Shown: positions 23,403 to 35,500 of the stretch, piece after piece | How positions within the stretch are numbered: the first letter of the stretch is position 1 | Layout: each line of letters begins with the position of its first letter | Assembly (NCBI GenBank): GCA_917880885.1 | Contig: OU862913.1 | Span: 27,165,286-27,229,285, forward strand | Origin: Limnephilus marmoratus | Taxonomy: Eukaryota > Arthropoda > Insecta > Trichoptera > Limnephilidae | Reading direction: 5' to 3' | DNA: 64,000 nt | Translations under genes and position numbers: made by a program | The notes under the pieces: model-generated | The model's input: only the letters and a program-made list of their open reading frames with translations | What the model was told of the DNA's origin: nothing | Database searches by the model: none

Positions 23403-24720
23403 TATATATAGTATTGTTTGGTTTTGGGGTAGGTCAGGAAAAGGTCACTTTTTTGTTGACGCAAAAACGACCAGTACGCCCTTTGCGTTTCACCCACCTC
23501 AAGGTTCACTTTCGGTCGAAGCAAATTCAGACAAGGAAGCTGGGAGTTTTTTTTTTTCGACAAAAAAAATATATACAGGGAATTATTCTCCGATACGAAT
23601 CGGCGGCGAAAACTAGAAGCTCTACTCGAATCACTCGATTATATTTCCCGCCGACAGACGGCGTTTGAAAAAAAAAATGACGAAAAAACCCGCTAATTTC
23701 ACAAAGGAAAATGCTATATAGGACTATTGACATAGGTCAGGATCTCAGATGTCAAATTTTTAGCCTAACAAAACGGAACTCTCGGCGGTTTCGGTCGTTG
23801 TTTTTCGGAAAACGACATTACCGCCGAAAAACCAATTCCGGGCGAGATGTTTTTTGAAAATACGATAGCCGGATAGATTCCGCAACTTTTAACACCAATA
23901 AAACATACGATTCTCATATAAAATACGTCAGGAGATGCTGACAAAACTCGAAATTTTCCGAAAAAAAATCATCAAAATACGCGCTCACAGATTCCATCGG
24001 AAGTTTAAATATTTGCTGGCCAGTTCAAATTAACACGTTTTTCATTCGGGGTAGGTACCTACTTATTTCGGTAGTATTGCAAATATGATGAAAAAAGCTA
24101 AGATTGCCGGAATCTAAGGAAATGCGCAGGTACCTACCTGAATGGGTACCTACACAACGAATTAGGTTTTAATGCAATAAATACTAAGGTAAGGTTGTTT
24201 CGATGATACAGAATAATTGAACTTTTTTTAAGTTAATTTTCACGTTCTGTGATGGTTCTACTCAAATTCTATTGTTTTATCATTACAGACCAGTTACATC
24301 ACAAAACTGAAATAATTACAGAACTCGAACGGAACTTTATAGAACTGAAAATTTACTAGAAAAATTTAAAGAATTGTCAATTTTTTTTATTAATTATTTT
24401 TTTTTGTTTTTAAGTGTGTTCTATTTGAACATTGTATATATATATATATACATTACGCGTGTTCTAGGTAGGTACTTACTTGCGGGGAAAAATCAAAACA
24501 TGATATTGAATGAATTTATTTGTAGTGAAAATTATTTTATGCTCAACAGCATAATGGCGTCGTTTTGGTGAAATATTACAACAAAGTACCTACTTAGTAC
24601 TTACACTTGCAAAATGAAATACAATACAACTACAATAGTGAGCTCCGGCATAATGAAATTTTGCACTGCTAAACCGTGCAACCGATTGTTATTGTTAATG
24701 GACTATTTGTGCGTAAATAA
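23403..24720 (+). mobile_element. Helitron-like body, non-coding, first of a close pair
   Basis: Nearly the same ~1.25-kb sequence as 25771-27085 (landmarks CGCCCTTTGCGTTTCACC, CGGTTTCGGTCGTTG, CGAATTAGGTTTTAATGCAA). No RepHel frame is present, and the short open frames on both strands reflect the repeat only. It leads into the minisatellite at 24720, so body + minisatellite + hairpin end (23403-25770) makes a plausible ~2.4-kb non-autonomous unit. Confidence 0.55.
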
Positions 24721-25655
24721 ATTATTATATACATCGGGTACCCGGCATGCGTTGCGAGGCCACTTTAACTTCGGGGTCAACTAAACCGTAATGGTTCCCT
24801 ACCAAGTCCCGGGAAACAACATTATAAAATTATGCACTTTATAAAATTATATACAACGGGTACCCGGCATGCGTTGCAAGGCCGCTTTAACCTCGGGGTC
24901 AATAAAACTGTAATGTTTCCATCCGAAGTCCTGGGAAACTACATTATAATGCAAGCGCCTGCACTATGTAACATTATATACTACGGGTACCCGGCATGCG
25001 TTGCAAGGCCACTTTAACCTCAGGGTCAACTAAACTCTAATGGTTCCATCCCAAGTCCCCGGAAACTACATTATAATGCAAGCGCCTGCACTATATAACA
25101 TTATATACAACAGGTACCCGGCATGCGTTGCAAGGTCACTGTAACCTAGGGGTCAACTTTACTGTAATGGTTTCATCCCGATTCCCGGGAAATAAAATTT
25201 TAATGCAAGCGCCTGCAATTTATAACATAATATACAACGGGTACACGGCATGCGTTGCAAGGTCACTGTAACCTCGGGGTCAACTTAACTGTAATGGTTC
25301 CATCCCAATTCCCGGGAAATAACACTTTAAAGCAAGCGCCTGCACTATATAACATTATATACAACGGGTACCCGGTATGCGTTGCAAGGTCACTGTAACC
25401 TAGGGGTCAACTTTACTGTAATGGCTTCATCCCGATTCCCGGGAAATAAAATTTTAATGCAAGCGCCTGCAATTTATAACATAATATACAACGGTTACTC
25501 GGCATACGTTGCAAGGTCACTGTAACCTCGGGGTCAACTTAACTGTAATGGTTCCATTCCAATTCCTGGGAAATTACATTTTAATGCAAGCGCTGCACTA
25601 CATAACATTATATACAACGGGTACCCGGCATGCGTTGCAAGGTCACTGTAACCTC
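24720..25655 (+). repeat. Helitron-associated minisatellite array (~7-8 units)
   Basis: Units of about 120-130 bases with ATATACAACGGGTACCCGGC, GCGTTGCAAGGTCACTGTAA and a GGTTCCATCCCAATTCCCGG block. Early units carry GGCCACTTTAACCTC and later ones GGTCACTGTAACCTC, i.e. two sub-types in order. Recurrent GCAAGCGCCTGCACTATATA links. Confidence 0.85.
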
Positions 25656-25770
25656 AGGTTTCTTCATATATTTAATTTAACACACACTCTTCCTCGCTTC
25701 ATCCACGTTCACACGTCAAATCGCATAGTGTTTAAACCCGTCAGTTGCTTCTGCAACGGGCAAAACCTAG
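25656..25770 (+). mobile_element. Helitron-like 3' terminus
   Basis: CAGGTTTCTTCATATATTTA through the hairpin CCCGTCAGTTGCTTCTGCAAC and CAAAACCTAG|T. The next element begins immediately after it. Confidence 0.65.
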
Positions 25771-27085
25771 TATATAGTATTGTTCACTTTGGGGAAAACT
25801 CACTCACTTTTTTGTCGGCGCAAAAATGACCAGTACGCCCTTTGCGTTTCACCAACCTCAAGGTTCACTTTCGGTCGAAGCAAATTCAGACAAGAAGCTG
25901 GGATCCTTTTTTTTTCGACAAAAAAAATATATACAGGGATTTATTCTCCGATACGAATCGGCGGCGAAAACTAGAAGCTCTACTCGAATCACTCGATTCG
26001 GCTCGGTTGTATTTCCCGCCGACAGACGGCGTTTGAAAAAAAAAAGTGACGAAAAAACCCGCTAATTTCACAAGGGAAAATGCTATATAGGACTATTGAC
26101 ATAGGTCAGGATCTTAGATGTCAAATTTTTAGCCTAACAAAACGGAACTCTCGGCGGTTTCGGTCGTTGTTTTTCGGAAAACGACATTACCGCCGAAAAA
26201 CCAATTCCGGGCTAGATGTTTTTTGAAAATACGATAGCCGGATAGATTCCGCAACTTTTAACACCAATAAAACATACGATTCTCATATAAAATACGTCAG
26301 GAGATGCTGACAAAACTCGAAATTTTCCGAAAAAAAATCATCAAAATACGCGCTCACAGATTCCATCGGAAGTTTAATTATTGCTGGCCAGTTCAAATTA
26401 ACACGTTTTTCATTCGGGGTAGGTACCTACTTATTTCGGTAGTATTGCAAATATGATGAAAAAAGCAAAGATTGCCGGAATCTAAGGAAATGCGCAGGTA
26501 CCTACCTGAATGGGTACCTACACAACGAATTAGGTTTTAATGCAATAAATACTAAGGTAAGGTTGTTTCGATGATACTAAATAATCCAATTTTTTTTTTT
26601 AAAGTTAATTTTCACGTTCTGTGTTGGTTCTACTCAAATTCTGTTTTTTCTCAATAAAGGCCAGTTACATCACAAAACTGAAATAATTACGGAACTTTCT
26701 AGAACTGAAAATTGACAAGAAAAACCCAGCCTTATTATTTTTATGTTATGTTATTTTTAAATGTGCAGATTATCTATTTGGATATTGTGAAGTAACAAAA
26801 AAATATATATATTACGCTGTTCTAGGTAGGTACTTTCTTGCAGGGACTTTTTTCCTTTAAAAATAAAACATGATATTGAATAAAATTATTTGTGCTGAAA
26901 AGAAGTTTTTAGAAAATTATTTTATGCTCAACAACATAATGGCGTCGTTTTGGTGAAATATTACAACAAAGTACCTACTTAGTACTTACAATACAACTAC
27001 AAATAGTGAGCTCTGGTATCATGAAATTATACATTGCTAAACCGTTCATCCGATTGCGATGAAATTTTGGGGGAGCGGTCGACTA
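25771..27085 (+). mobile_element. Helitron-like body, second of a close pair
   Basis: Diverged copy of 23403-24640, differing by small indels. It ends in the AAACCGTTCATCCGATTGCG unit and then GACTACCTGTTCCCTTTG rather than in the minisatellite, so this unit is truncated. Confidence 0.55.
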
Positions 27086-27139
27086 CCTGTTCCCTTTGTA
27101 GGCGCTCATTCCTCGCTTCATCCGCATTCAGACATCGTT

Positions 27140-27300
27140 TTTTTTTGAAGGAGAGAAGAGTTCTGGGAAGGAAAAGGGTTTAAGGGGTGGGTAGGAATCT
27201 GGGCTTCAGCGTGTCCTGATCATCAGACCTAGACACACCTCATCCCATGAACCCGGGCACCCCTGCTAAATCACTAAGCGTAGCGAATCACCTAGGGTGA
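27140..27300 (+). repeat. Family B fragment (distal part)
   Basis: GGGTGGGTAGGAATCTGGGC, then ACCTCATCCCATGAACCCGG and TGACCTATGGCAGAGGTGTTG. The hairpin end is missing. Confidence 0.65.
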
Positions 27301-27324
27301 CCTATGGCAGAGGTGTTGGTTAAA

Positions 27325-27425
27325 AAAGAGGGGGGATGAAAACCAGGGAGGGGGGAGGGTAACCTGGGAAGGGGGAGGGGAACCCGGGAGGGGGTTTTGC
27401 GGGATGAAGGAAGGGGGGGGGGAGT
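27325..27425 (+). other. G-run-rich tract (potential G-quadruplex)
   Basis: About 100 bases on the plus strand with at least eight runs of four or more G separated by short AACC/AGG linkers, in otherwise AT-rich DNA. The minus-strand frame through it is Pro/Leu/Ser low complexity and not a gene. Likely a simple-repeat expansion within or next to the family-B fragment. Confidence 0.5.
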
Positions 27426-27599
27426 AGAGTACGCTATGAAAGAATATTTTTTCTGTTCTTTTTTTAATCGAATAAAACGAAATTTTAAAAGGATAAATGC
27501 CAGGAGTGCAGAACTAAGAAAGGGAAAATATATAAAGAACATGTTTTTTTTCAATTATTTCTGGCTTTTTGGGAAAGGTGAATTTATATGCATTTAATT

Positions 27600-27895
27600 T
27601 TTTTTTTACATGAGCTCCGCACAGGAGGCCGTGGGGAAAATAATTTCCCTCAGGTCCTATGTCATCTTTGGGGATGCTGTGTAGATGATTTTTTTTAGGA
27701 AAGGAAGGAGATGAGAGTTTTGGAAAGGAAAAGGGTTTAAGGGGTGGGTAGGAATCTGGGGTTCAGTGTGTCCTGGGCATCCGCCTCCAAGACCTAGGCA
27801 GACCTCACCCCATAAACCCGGGCACCCCTACTAAATCACCAAACGTAGCGAACCACTTGAGGTGACCTATGGCAGAGGTGTTGGTTATCCAATAA
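27600..27895 (+). repeat. Family B repeat
   Basis: Poly-T, ACATGAGCTCCGCACAGGAGG, hairpin, GGGTGGGTAGGAATCTGGGG, ACCTCACCCCATAAACCCGG, GTTGGTTATCCAATAAAGG. It lacks the middle section seen in 5985-6440. Confidence 0.8.
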
Positions 27896-27929
27896 AGGTC
27901 AACTTTGGGGATTTGTATTTCTACATGAC

Positions 27930-28530
27930 ACTATATACAACGGGTACCCGGCATGCGTTGCAACAACATTGTAACCTCGGGGTCAACTTAAATGTAATGG
28001 TTCCATTCCAAGTTCCGGGAAACTACATTATAATTCAAGCGCCTTGCAAACGCATGCAATGTATTATAACATTATATACAACGGGTACCCGGCATGCGTT
28101 GCAACATCACTGTAATCTCGGGGTCAACTTAACTGTAATGGTTCCATTCCAAGTTCCGGGAAACTACATTATAATGCAAGCGCCTTGCAAACGCCTGCTT
28201 TATATTATAACATTATATACAAAGGGTACCAGGCATGCGTTGCAAGATCGCTGTAACCTCGGGGTCAACTTAACTGTAATGGTTCCATTCTAAGTTCCGA
28301 GAAACTACATTATAATACAAGCGCCTTGCAAACGCCTGTTTTATATTATAACATTATATACAAAGGGTTCCCGGCATGCGTTGCAACATCACTGTAACCT
28401 CGGGATCAACTTAACTGTATTCCATTCCAAGTTCAGGGAAACTACATTATTATGCAAGCGCCTTGCAAATGCCTGCACTATATTATAACATTATATACAA
28501 CGGGTACCCGGCATGCGTTGCAAAGTCACT
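27930..28530 (+). repeat. Helitron-associated minisatellite array (~4.5 units)
   Basis: Same unit as at 24720, sub-type with GCGCCTTGCAAACGCCTG links and unit length about 137-140. Its 143-codon open frame (27862-28293) is only the repeat translated. Confidence 0.85.
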
Positions 28531-28640
28531 GTAACCTCAGGTTTCTTCATATGACTAATTTAACACACACTCCTCCTCGCTTCATCCACATTCACACGTG
28601 TTTTAACCCGTCAGTTGCTTCTGCAACGGGCAAAACCTAG
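28531..28640 (+). mobile_element. Helitron-like 3' terminus
   Basis: Same end, with a slightly shortened TCCACATTCACACGTG section, hairpin and CAAAACCTAG|T. Confidence 0.6.
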
Positions 28641-30485
28641 TATATATTAATACACAGTTTTGGAAAACCTCACTTTTTTTGCCGCGCTAAAAACGACCAC
28701 TCTGCCCTTGACGTTTCAACTACCTTAAGGGTCACTTTCGCTCGAAGCGGATTCAGACAGGGTCGTGTCCCGATTGAGGGCCAGATTTCATACAAAAAAG
28801 TTGATGCAGGATTAACAGCGCACCCAACGGCGAAAACTACAATTAGATCTCTCACCGACGAAGAAATTCGGCCTCAGTTATATTTTCTGCCGACAGGTTC
28901 ACCCGTTAAAAAATGTCGAATATTTCAGTGCGTCAGAAAAGTTCACCTCCCATACAAAACTGTATTTGCTAGGGATTTATTAATTTTACGGCTTTATTGG
29001 AAATAACGTAGAAAAATGGACATTTTAAAGGCCCTTTGCGGGAACGCAGATTACAGCGTAAAAAAATATTTTGACAGAGATGTTTTTCAATCAATTGTAA
29101 AAATACAAGTTTTAGAAACTTTTAAAGTTGCGACATGTACCGCATTCCATTCAAAATGTTACACAATTTTGCATTAAAATTCAACATTATTTTGACATTT
29201 AAGACATATTCACTTTCATCGACAATGTATAATTATGCGGCCAGTACAAATCGGTGGTTGAGTAGGTACTTAAATTCCTTTCAAATCACAAAAAATAACA
29301 ATTAACAACGTGCTCGATAATCGAGGTAGATACTGCAGATACTAAATACCTACGTACAAAATGAAATTTGCTAGGGAAATTATTCTCAGTACCTAATAAT
29401 ACGGCTTTGCTGAAAGAATTTGACATTTGAAAAGTGCATTGCGCCAACGAAGATATCATCAAAAACACACATCCTAATGGAAATGTTTTTGGATAATTTC
29501 AAGGACTGGAGGTCATAAAACTTTATTATCACATAATTACGGTTGCGATCCATTTAAAATATGTCACAGTTTTGTATTAAACTTTTGACATTTTGACAAA
29601 AATCAAAGTGAAAATCGTTCCTTCGAGGATGAAAAATTCTGTTGCCAGGTAATGCCAAAGTAGGTAGGTAGGTACTAAATACGTTGAAAATGTCGTGGAT
29701 TTACATGTTTGAAATATTCGGGCAATGCTGCATTCATATAAATCAGAAGTTTTATGATATTGATTTCAAATCAGATGGGTAGGTACCTACTTAATTCCTT
29801 CGAAAATCAAATAAATTGCTAATTTTTTTAATGCTGCATCCACATTTTAAGTCCATAGCTTTAGTTTGGTTAATTTCTATAAATTCAATTACAAATGGGC
29901 CAGAAGTACCTACTCAGGTGGGAACGTTATCGATCAAATATTGAGAAAATAATAAAATGAGTTATAACGATGGTCAATTTTTTTGCCAAATGATGTAGGT
30001 GCCTACTTGAACATAGTACGTCGATATAATTATTTTTTCCTTAGGAAAAACAAAGAATGTTGCCATTTTTGCGTACTATTTATTGCGCTAATTTGTTAAG
30101 AAATTAAATAAACTCGATAAAATTATTTTTTCCCAACATTACATTAATTTCTACAGCGCCATTTCTGCAAAACATCACACCAAGATCGCAGTGCTCTATA
30201 CAAGGAGCACAGAAGTACGAGTAGTTACAATATCAAAATTATTTGAATTAAATTAAATATTTATTGAAAAAAAAAATTTTGTGAAAAGACGTAGGTACCT
30301 AAAATAATTATCTTTTCTGTGATTTTGATTTTGCTGAGGTAATAATATATTGTTAATAATTAAGAATGGTCCAATTTTTTTGACAAATGGTGTAGATACC
30401 TACTTGAGTAATGCGCTGGAACTACATTTGTTCTGTAATTGTTATGTACATTTTTAATTAAATTTTGATGTGAATACCTACCGCA
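28641..30485. other. Diverged Helitron-like body, no gene seen
   Basis: The first ~200 bases align with 23403 and 25771 (ACGACCACTCTGCCC, AAGGGTCACTTTCGCTCGAA) but are well diverged. The remainder is AT-rich with scattered GTAGGTACCTACT-like motifs. No coding frame of note. Confidence 0.5.
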
Positions 30486-30489
30486 CAAG

Positions 30490-30740
30490 AGTCCCAACCA
30501 CTGGAGCCAATGAGACTATCATCTTTGAGGATGCTGTGCGGAGGGTTTTTTAAGGGAAATTAAGGAGAAGAAGATATGTGAAGGAAAAGGGTATGAGGGG
30601 TGGGTAGGAATCTGGAGGTCAGTGTGGCCAGGAGTGACGGACGTATGAATCTATTCCTCACACTGCGGTGCAAGGCGAAGGGTTGGGAGAATCTGGCTGG
30701 AGAGGTCAAAAGCCTTCCAATAATTATGGTAACAAGGGAA
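30490..30740 (+). repeat. Family B fragment fused to a family A end
   Basis: Starts as the family-A end (GAATACCTACCGCACAAGAG), then switches to family B at ATCATCTTTGAGGATGCTGT and ends at GAGGTCAAAAGCCTTCC, much like 575-845. A mosaic or insertion scar. Confidence 0.65.
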
Positions 30741-30814
30741 AGGATAAGAGGGAGATATAAGTTAGTGACGTATTTTATATTGTTAATGGACTTTTTGTCC
30801 GTAAATAAATAAAT

Positions 30815-31235
30815 TATATACAGCGGGTACCCGGCATGCGTTGCAAAGCCACTTTAACCTCGGCGTCCATTAAACTGTAATGGTTCCATCCCAAATCTCG
30901 GAAAACAACATTATAATGCAAGCTCCTGTACTATATAACATTATATACAACGGGAACCTGGCATGTGTTGCAAGGTCACTGTAACCTCGGGGTCAACTTT
31001 ACTGTAATGGTTCCATCCCAATTCCCGGGAAATAAAATTTTAATGCAAGCGCCTGCAATTTATAACATAATATACAACGGGTACACGGCATGCGTTGCAA
31101 TGTCACTGTAACCTCGGGGTCAACTTAACTGTAATGGTTCCATTCCAATTCCTGGGAAATTACATTTTCATGCAAGCGCTGCACTACATAACATTATATA
31201 CAACGGGTACCCGGCATGCGTTGCAAGGTGACGGT
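30815..31235 (+). repeat. Helitron-associated minisatellite array (~3.3 units)
   Basis: Same landmarks as the other arrays; unit about 125-130 bases. Confidence 0.82.
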
Positions 31236-31356
31236 AGCCTCAGGTTTCTTCATATATTTAATTAAACATACACTCCTCCTCGCTTCATCCACGTTCACAC
31301 GTCAAATCGCATAGTGTTTTAACCCGTTAGTTGCCGCTGCAACGGGCAAAACCTAG
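31236..31356 (+). mobile_element. Helitron-like 3' terminus (last of the series)
   Basis: Hairpin CCCGTTAGTTGCCGCTGCAAC and CAAAACCTAG|T, like the 1588 copy. The following TAGATATCATTTATAT is unrelated to the other bodies, so this end borders host or other DNA. Confidence 0.65.
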
Positions 31357-32400
31357 TAGATATCATTTATATATTTTAATGACTTTTGAGAGTGGGATAA
31401 TTTGAGGAAATGCACTTAAAATCCGCCTAAAATGTATATTTAATTTAATTTAAACTTAGAATGAAGTGAATCGGATGATAATTCCATGAGCTACGATTCC
31501 AGCCAACTTGAAAAATATGGTTTTGAGAAAAACGTGTTTAGTTTTCGCTTGTAACCGGGCCGCTCATTTTCAGGTTTTAACCTACTTGGCGCGCACCGCT
31601 CCTGACTACATTTAAAGGTCGAATTTGGTGCTATAACTTCGGGAATGCATTCTCCACATGTAGAGGAAGATTTTTAGGATCGGCTGGACCAGACTTATGG
31701 CGATGCATCACGTCGTACAAATTTCAGGATCAGTCCGCTAACAATAACACTCCTTATGTAGATGGCGATAAGGTTTAAAATCCCGCTTAACAACAGCCGC
31801 CTGTTTTGTTTTACTCCAGAAAAAACATCTCCAAAAAGCATTTTTATATTTGGCTAAGTTCAGGCATAAATATTTAAATGTTTTACGATAATTTAAAAAA
31901 TAAATTAATTTTCCACATTATACAATAAAACGACGGATCAAAAAAATGCTCGTTCATTTTAAAGGTCAATGTGTATTCTGTTCGCAGTATTTAATTAAAA
32001 GCATCTAAAAATTTACTAACGATTTTGCATTACTTTAGTAGCGCATCGTCTTAAATTGAAAAATTACATAAAATTATGTATTTATTGTAAAAAATACCCA
32101 GAATATATTTAATAAAAATAAAACAATAATTCAAATAAAATGTTTATTCAAAAATGGAACAAATTTCATAATAAAATAATAAGAAAAATAAACTTGAAGC
32201 ACATTCGTTCAAAAAACTTTGTGTTCAGAAAACATTTGTATGTTTTTTGTAGAAAACATTATTTGTCATTAATATTATATGAATATGTATAATAAAGTAT
32301 TACATTTTAAGAACAAAATAAAAATAGTGAAAAAGACAATAAAAAACATAATATTTAGATACCCATCTATTATAAAAACATAATATAAATACATAAATAA
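31357..32400. repeat. AT-rich dispersed repeat related to 62340-62525
   Basis: The 31725-31935 section (CACTCCTTATGTAGATGG, ATTATACAATAAAACGACGG) is a diverged copy of 62340-62530. Near 32030 it contains TTACTTTAGTAGCGCATCGT, the apparent ancestor of the 33-base minisatellite at 62527. No coding frame. Confidence 0.5.
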
Positions 32401-34510
32401 AAGTATAGGATCATCTTTCAGGGAGATGGCCGCATCATCTGCATCCATCACTCATTGTATGGAGAGCTGAGTCACTCGGTGTAAGGACGTTGGTTGACTT
32501 CCGTGTCCTGCCCCAGACGCTGGCTAGTCGGTGGGGAAGTAAGGCGAGGAATGAGTGAACTCCCTTCAGTGAACATCGTGGAGGCACTGCAGAACTGCGG
32601 AAGTTGCACAAGTTGCCTGTAAGCATTGTTGTATCACACCCTCAGCTTGTCCCATTGCGCTGCTGGGTATTGTGTCCACAGCTCAGAGTTAACGAGGCAG
32701 TGAGAATCCAGGTTGTCTCTCAGTGGGATCGTGTATGAGATGGGCATTTCTAACATCAGCCAACTTACAATAAAGTTTCCACCTATCTTCCTTAGTGAGA
32801 GGTAATCGGAGGAACCTCTCGCCTTCCATCCAGAAGGGTTTCAGAACTTCAGGCGGCATGTCGGGGGTAAGTCGACGTCATCGTACAAAGGTATTGCAAT
32901 TTTTTGAGCGTCTTGAAAACAGAGTTTGGCTTTTGCCTGTGAACTGTTAAGATGGAAAGGAAAGCTTTAGCAACCGTTTTCAACCAATATGTCTTTGGAT
33001 TCCAATCAAGGAAATATTCTTCCATAGCCTTTAGGTCGGATTAAATCTCTTTTCTGCTGCTTTAGGGGTTTTTGGCTGTGACGGCGAAGTTTTCTGCAAA
33101 TTTTCTGCATTCAGTGTGAGGGAAGTCTCGAGTGTATATGTTAAAAAGCGATGGGACCACCACTGAGCTTTGGACAAGGCTATTATTGATTGGTATTTGC
33201 TTTCATTTTGCACCATTGCTCAATAATTAGTCAGTAGTTGCTCAATAAGTCATACTATGTTGCTATCCTCTGTGGTGTTATAGAGTTTAACAAGGAGACC
33301 CTTGTGCCACACCGTGCTGTAGGCCGCAAAGAGATCAGTGAATGCTGCCACAGTCTTAAGCCGTTTCTGGAAATCAGATTTAATACACGTTATCAGTGCT
33401 AACACCTGGTCGTAGCAGTCACGGCCTGGTCTGAAACAAGCTTGTTCTTGTGGAACCACATTCTTCAGACTCGCAACTTGCTCTAGAAGTTTGTAAATGA
33501 TACTTCAAAGTGAGATGGGCTGGTAGATTTTGAATTCTCTGATGGCTTTTTGGGTTTAAGTACCGTAATAACTTTAGCCTTTTCCAAATATTAGATATTT
33601 CTCTAGTATAAAATTTTTTTAGTAAATAGTTTTGCATCCATGATTTTTTCCATGGCCCAGCATGTTTCAGAAAGTCTGAGAGAACTCCATCACATCAGCT
33701 GCTTTCCCAGATTTTGTTGAAGTAAGAGCAATGTCGATTTAAAAAAAAACCTTGCTTTAGTTTTTGAACTATGTAGTAATTGGTGAGCAATAGCATTAGG
33801 TGACATTTTGAGCGTTGTTTTAAATGGCTAATCTGTAGCTCTTTTTTCTGCGTTTCAAACTCATTTCTTCCGTTATTGATTCTTCCATTTCATGCGCCCA
33901 TTTCCAGGTATCTGGGTTATTCATCCTCTCAAATTCAGCGAAAAGGGGTTCTCTTTCTCAGCTCCATGTTGTGATATACACTTTCATGTAGCCTCTAGGA
34001 ATGAGTTTCTTCACAGCTATAAACAAAAGGATTGAAAATCGATCGCAGGAATTCAGTTTTGACGGAAAGTTATCCACAACTCCGTCAACGTATTCTGAGA
34101 AATCTCGCCATTTTGCTCGTCTTAGATTCTATCGCCGAATCGGATTACTAGAATTTGCATTCCTGTGCTTAGCACGTCTGGCCTGTGTTGGCTTTGGGGG
34201 AAACTGCTCAATATAATACTCGAAGCCCTCAAATGTATCACCTTGATTCTCGCTAAAAGAAAAGAAGTCTCTGAATTCGCGGGCGATATTTTCATCCCCC
34301 GTACTGTTGTTGATGCATGTGTTGAATGCTCGTCATACAGGCAGCGGATAGATATTGTGAAGGATACGAGTATACAAAGAGGACTGAACTTGGAGAAGCG
34401 AATTACTTGGATTCTGCTGTTATCCAGTTCAACATCTCTGGACTTGCCTACCAACACCCAAATTCGTTAGCCACCGATAATTGGACAGCTGCTCTAATCA
34501 TGGAACGGAG
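32400..34510 (-). pseudogene. Degraded Jockey-like non-LTR retrotransposon
   Basis: Minus-strand frames, broken by several stops and frameshifts, follow in the right order. They start with an endonuclease/linker-like stretch near 34450-33900 (QHRPDVLSTGMQ and later IPRGYMKVYI). Next come RT motifs near 33640-33250 (YQPISL, IIYKLLEQVA, then QACFRPGRDCYDQVLALIT, FTDLFAAYSTVWHKGLL). The post-RT tail runs down to 32435. The RT FADD box region is eroded. Inactive. Confidence 0.75.
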
Positions 34511-34514
34511 ATCT

Positions 34515-35120
34515 TGAATATTGATTGAATATTGATATCATTTCTATTTATTTTGTTGTTGCTCATTTTTGAAGTAGTTATTATTGGCTTTGCTATCATA
34601 TTATTTGCGCATTGTTATCATTTTATTTTATTGATATTTATGGTTTTTCTAAAGGCTTTCCGGCTTGAATCCAGCAAAGAAAAGCATACTTTGAATGCTT
34701 ATACAAAATTGAATTTTGACCATTCCACCGAGGAACAATGTCATACTTTTTTCGGGCCCTTTATTTTTAACTGCTTGCTTGGCGGAGTTTCTCATTAACA
34801 AAGGTGTCGAAAAGAGAAGAAAGGTCCATTTTGTGATGCTCACTATCAAAATTCTCTGACATCTTATGGCATCTCGAGGATTTGTTATGGACAGAAATTT
34901 AATTGCCAGGGTGTTGTAAATTTTCACACAATTTTCAGACTTCGCAGCACATTTTCACAAAAACTCTTAATGGAATGTGTCTGTTGTTGGTAAAGGGGAT
35001 TATAGCCAGATCTACATGATCGGATCTTTATTATTAAAAAAGGTGTGTTTAAAAAACGAAAGGTTCGTTTGAAAATTTTAACTTTTGGCAGTGCAATCGC
35101 GGGAGTGCGTTATGGCTAGG
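34515..35120. other. No gene or recognised repeat
   Basis: AT-rich. Open frames on both strands (34532-34927) are hydrophobic or low complexity and have no support. Confidence 0.45.
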
Positions 35121-35134
35121 AGATATAAATCGTC

Positions 35135-35500
35135 AAAGATTGGAACCTGTGCACCAGAGATCTTCCGGAAATTGGTTGAACACCACTGCCTTAAGGCCAC
35201 ATGGAACTTAATCCAGGATGGGATGTAGTCAGTGGAACACTGTGCACCCGAGTATTGTAGATCAACAGTTGAACACCACTGCCTTAAGGCCAGATGTTGC
35301 TCCGTATCCAGGGGATATAGGCAGTGCAACTGTAAACCAGAGTACTGCGGAGCTCAGGTTGAGCACCACTGCCTTAACCAGGACAGGAAGTAGGCAGTGG
35401 AACACTGTGCACCACCGTTCTGCAGGGTACCGGTTGAACACGGCCTTAGGGCCACACGATGCTCTCAATCCATGGGATGAAGCCAGACACTCGTGTGAAC
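35135..35500 (+). repeat. Tandem repeat, ~100-base unit, four diverged copies
   Basis: Each unit carries AGTGGAACACTGTGCACC-like and GTTGAACACCACTGCCTTAA-like blocks. Units start near 35140, 35225, 35310 and 35395. The overlapping frames on both strands (up to 119 codons) arise from the repeat. I do not recognise it. Confidence 0.75.

Noticed and set aside
27862..28293. 143-codon frame with repeated LYTTGTRHALQ motif
   Set aside because: Translation of the Helitron-associated minisatellite; the same motif appears wherever the array does.
34165..34470. 101-codon plus-strand frame
   Set aside because: Shadow of the degraded LINE on the minus strand.
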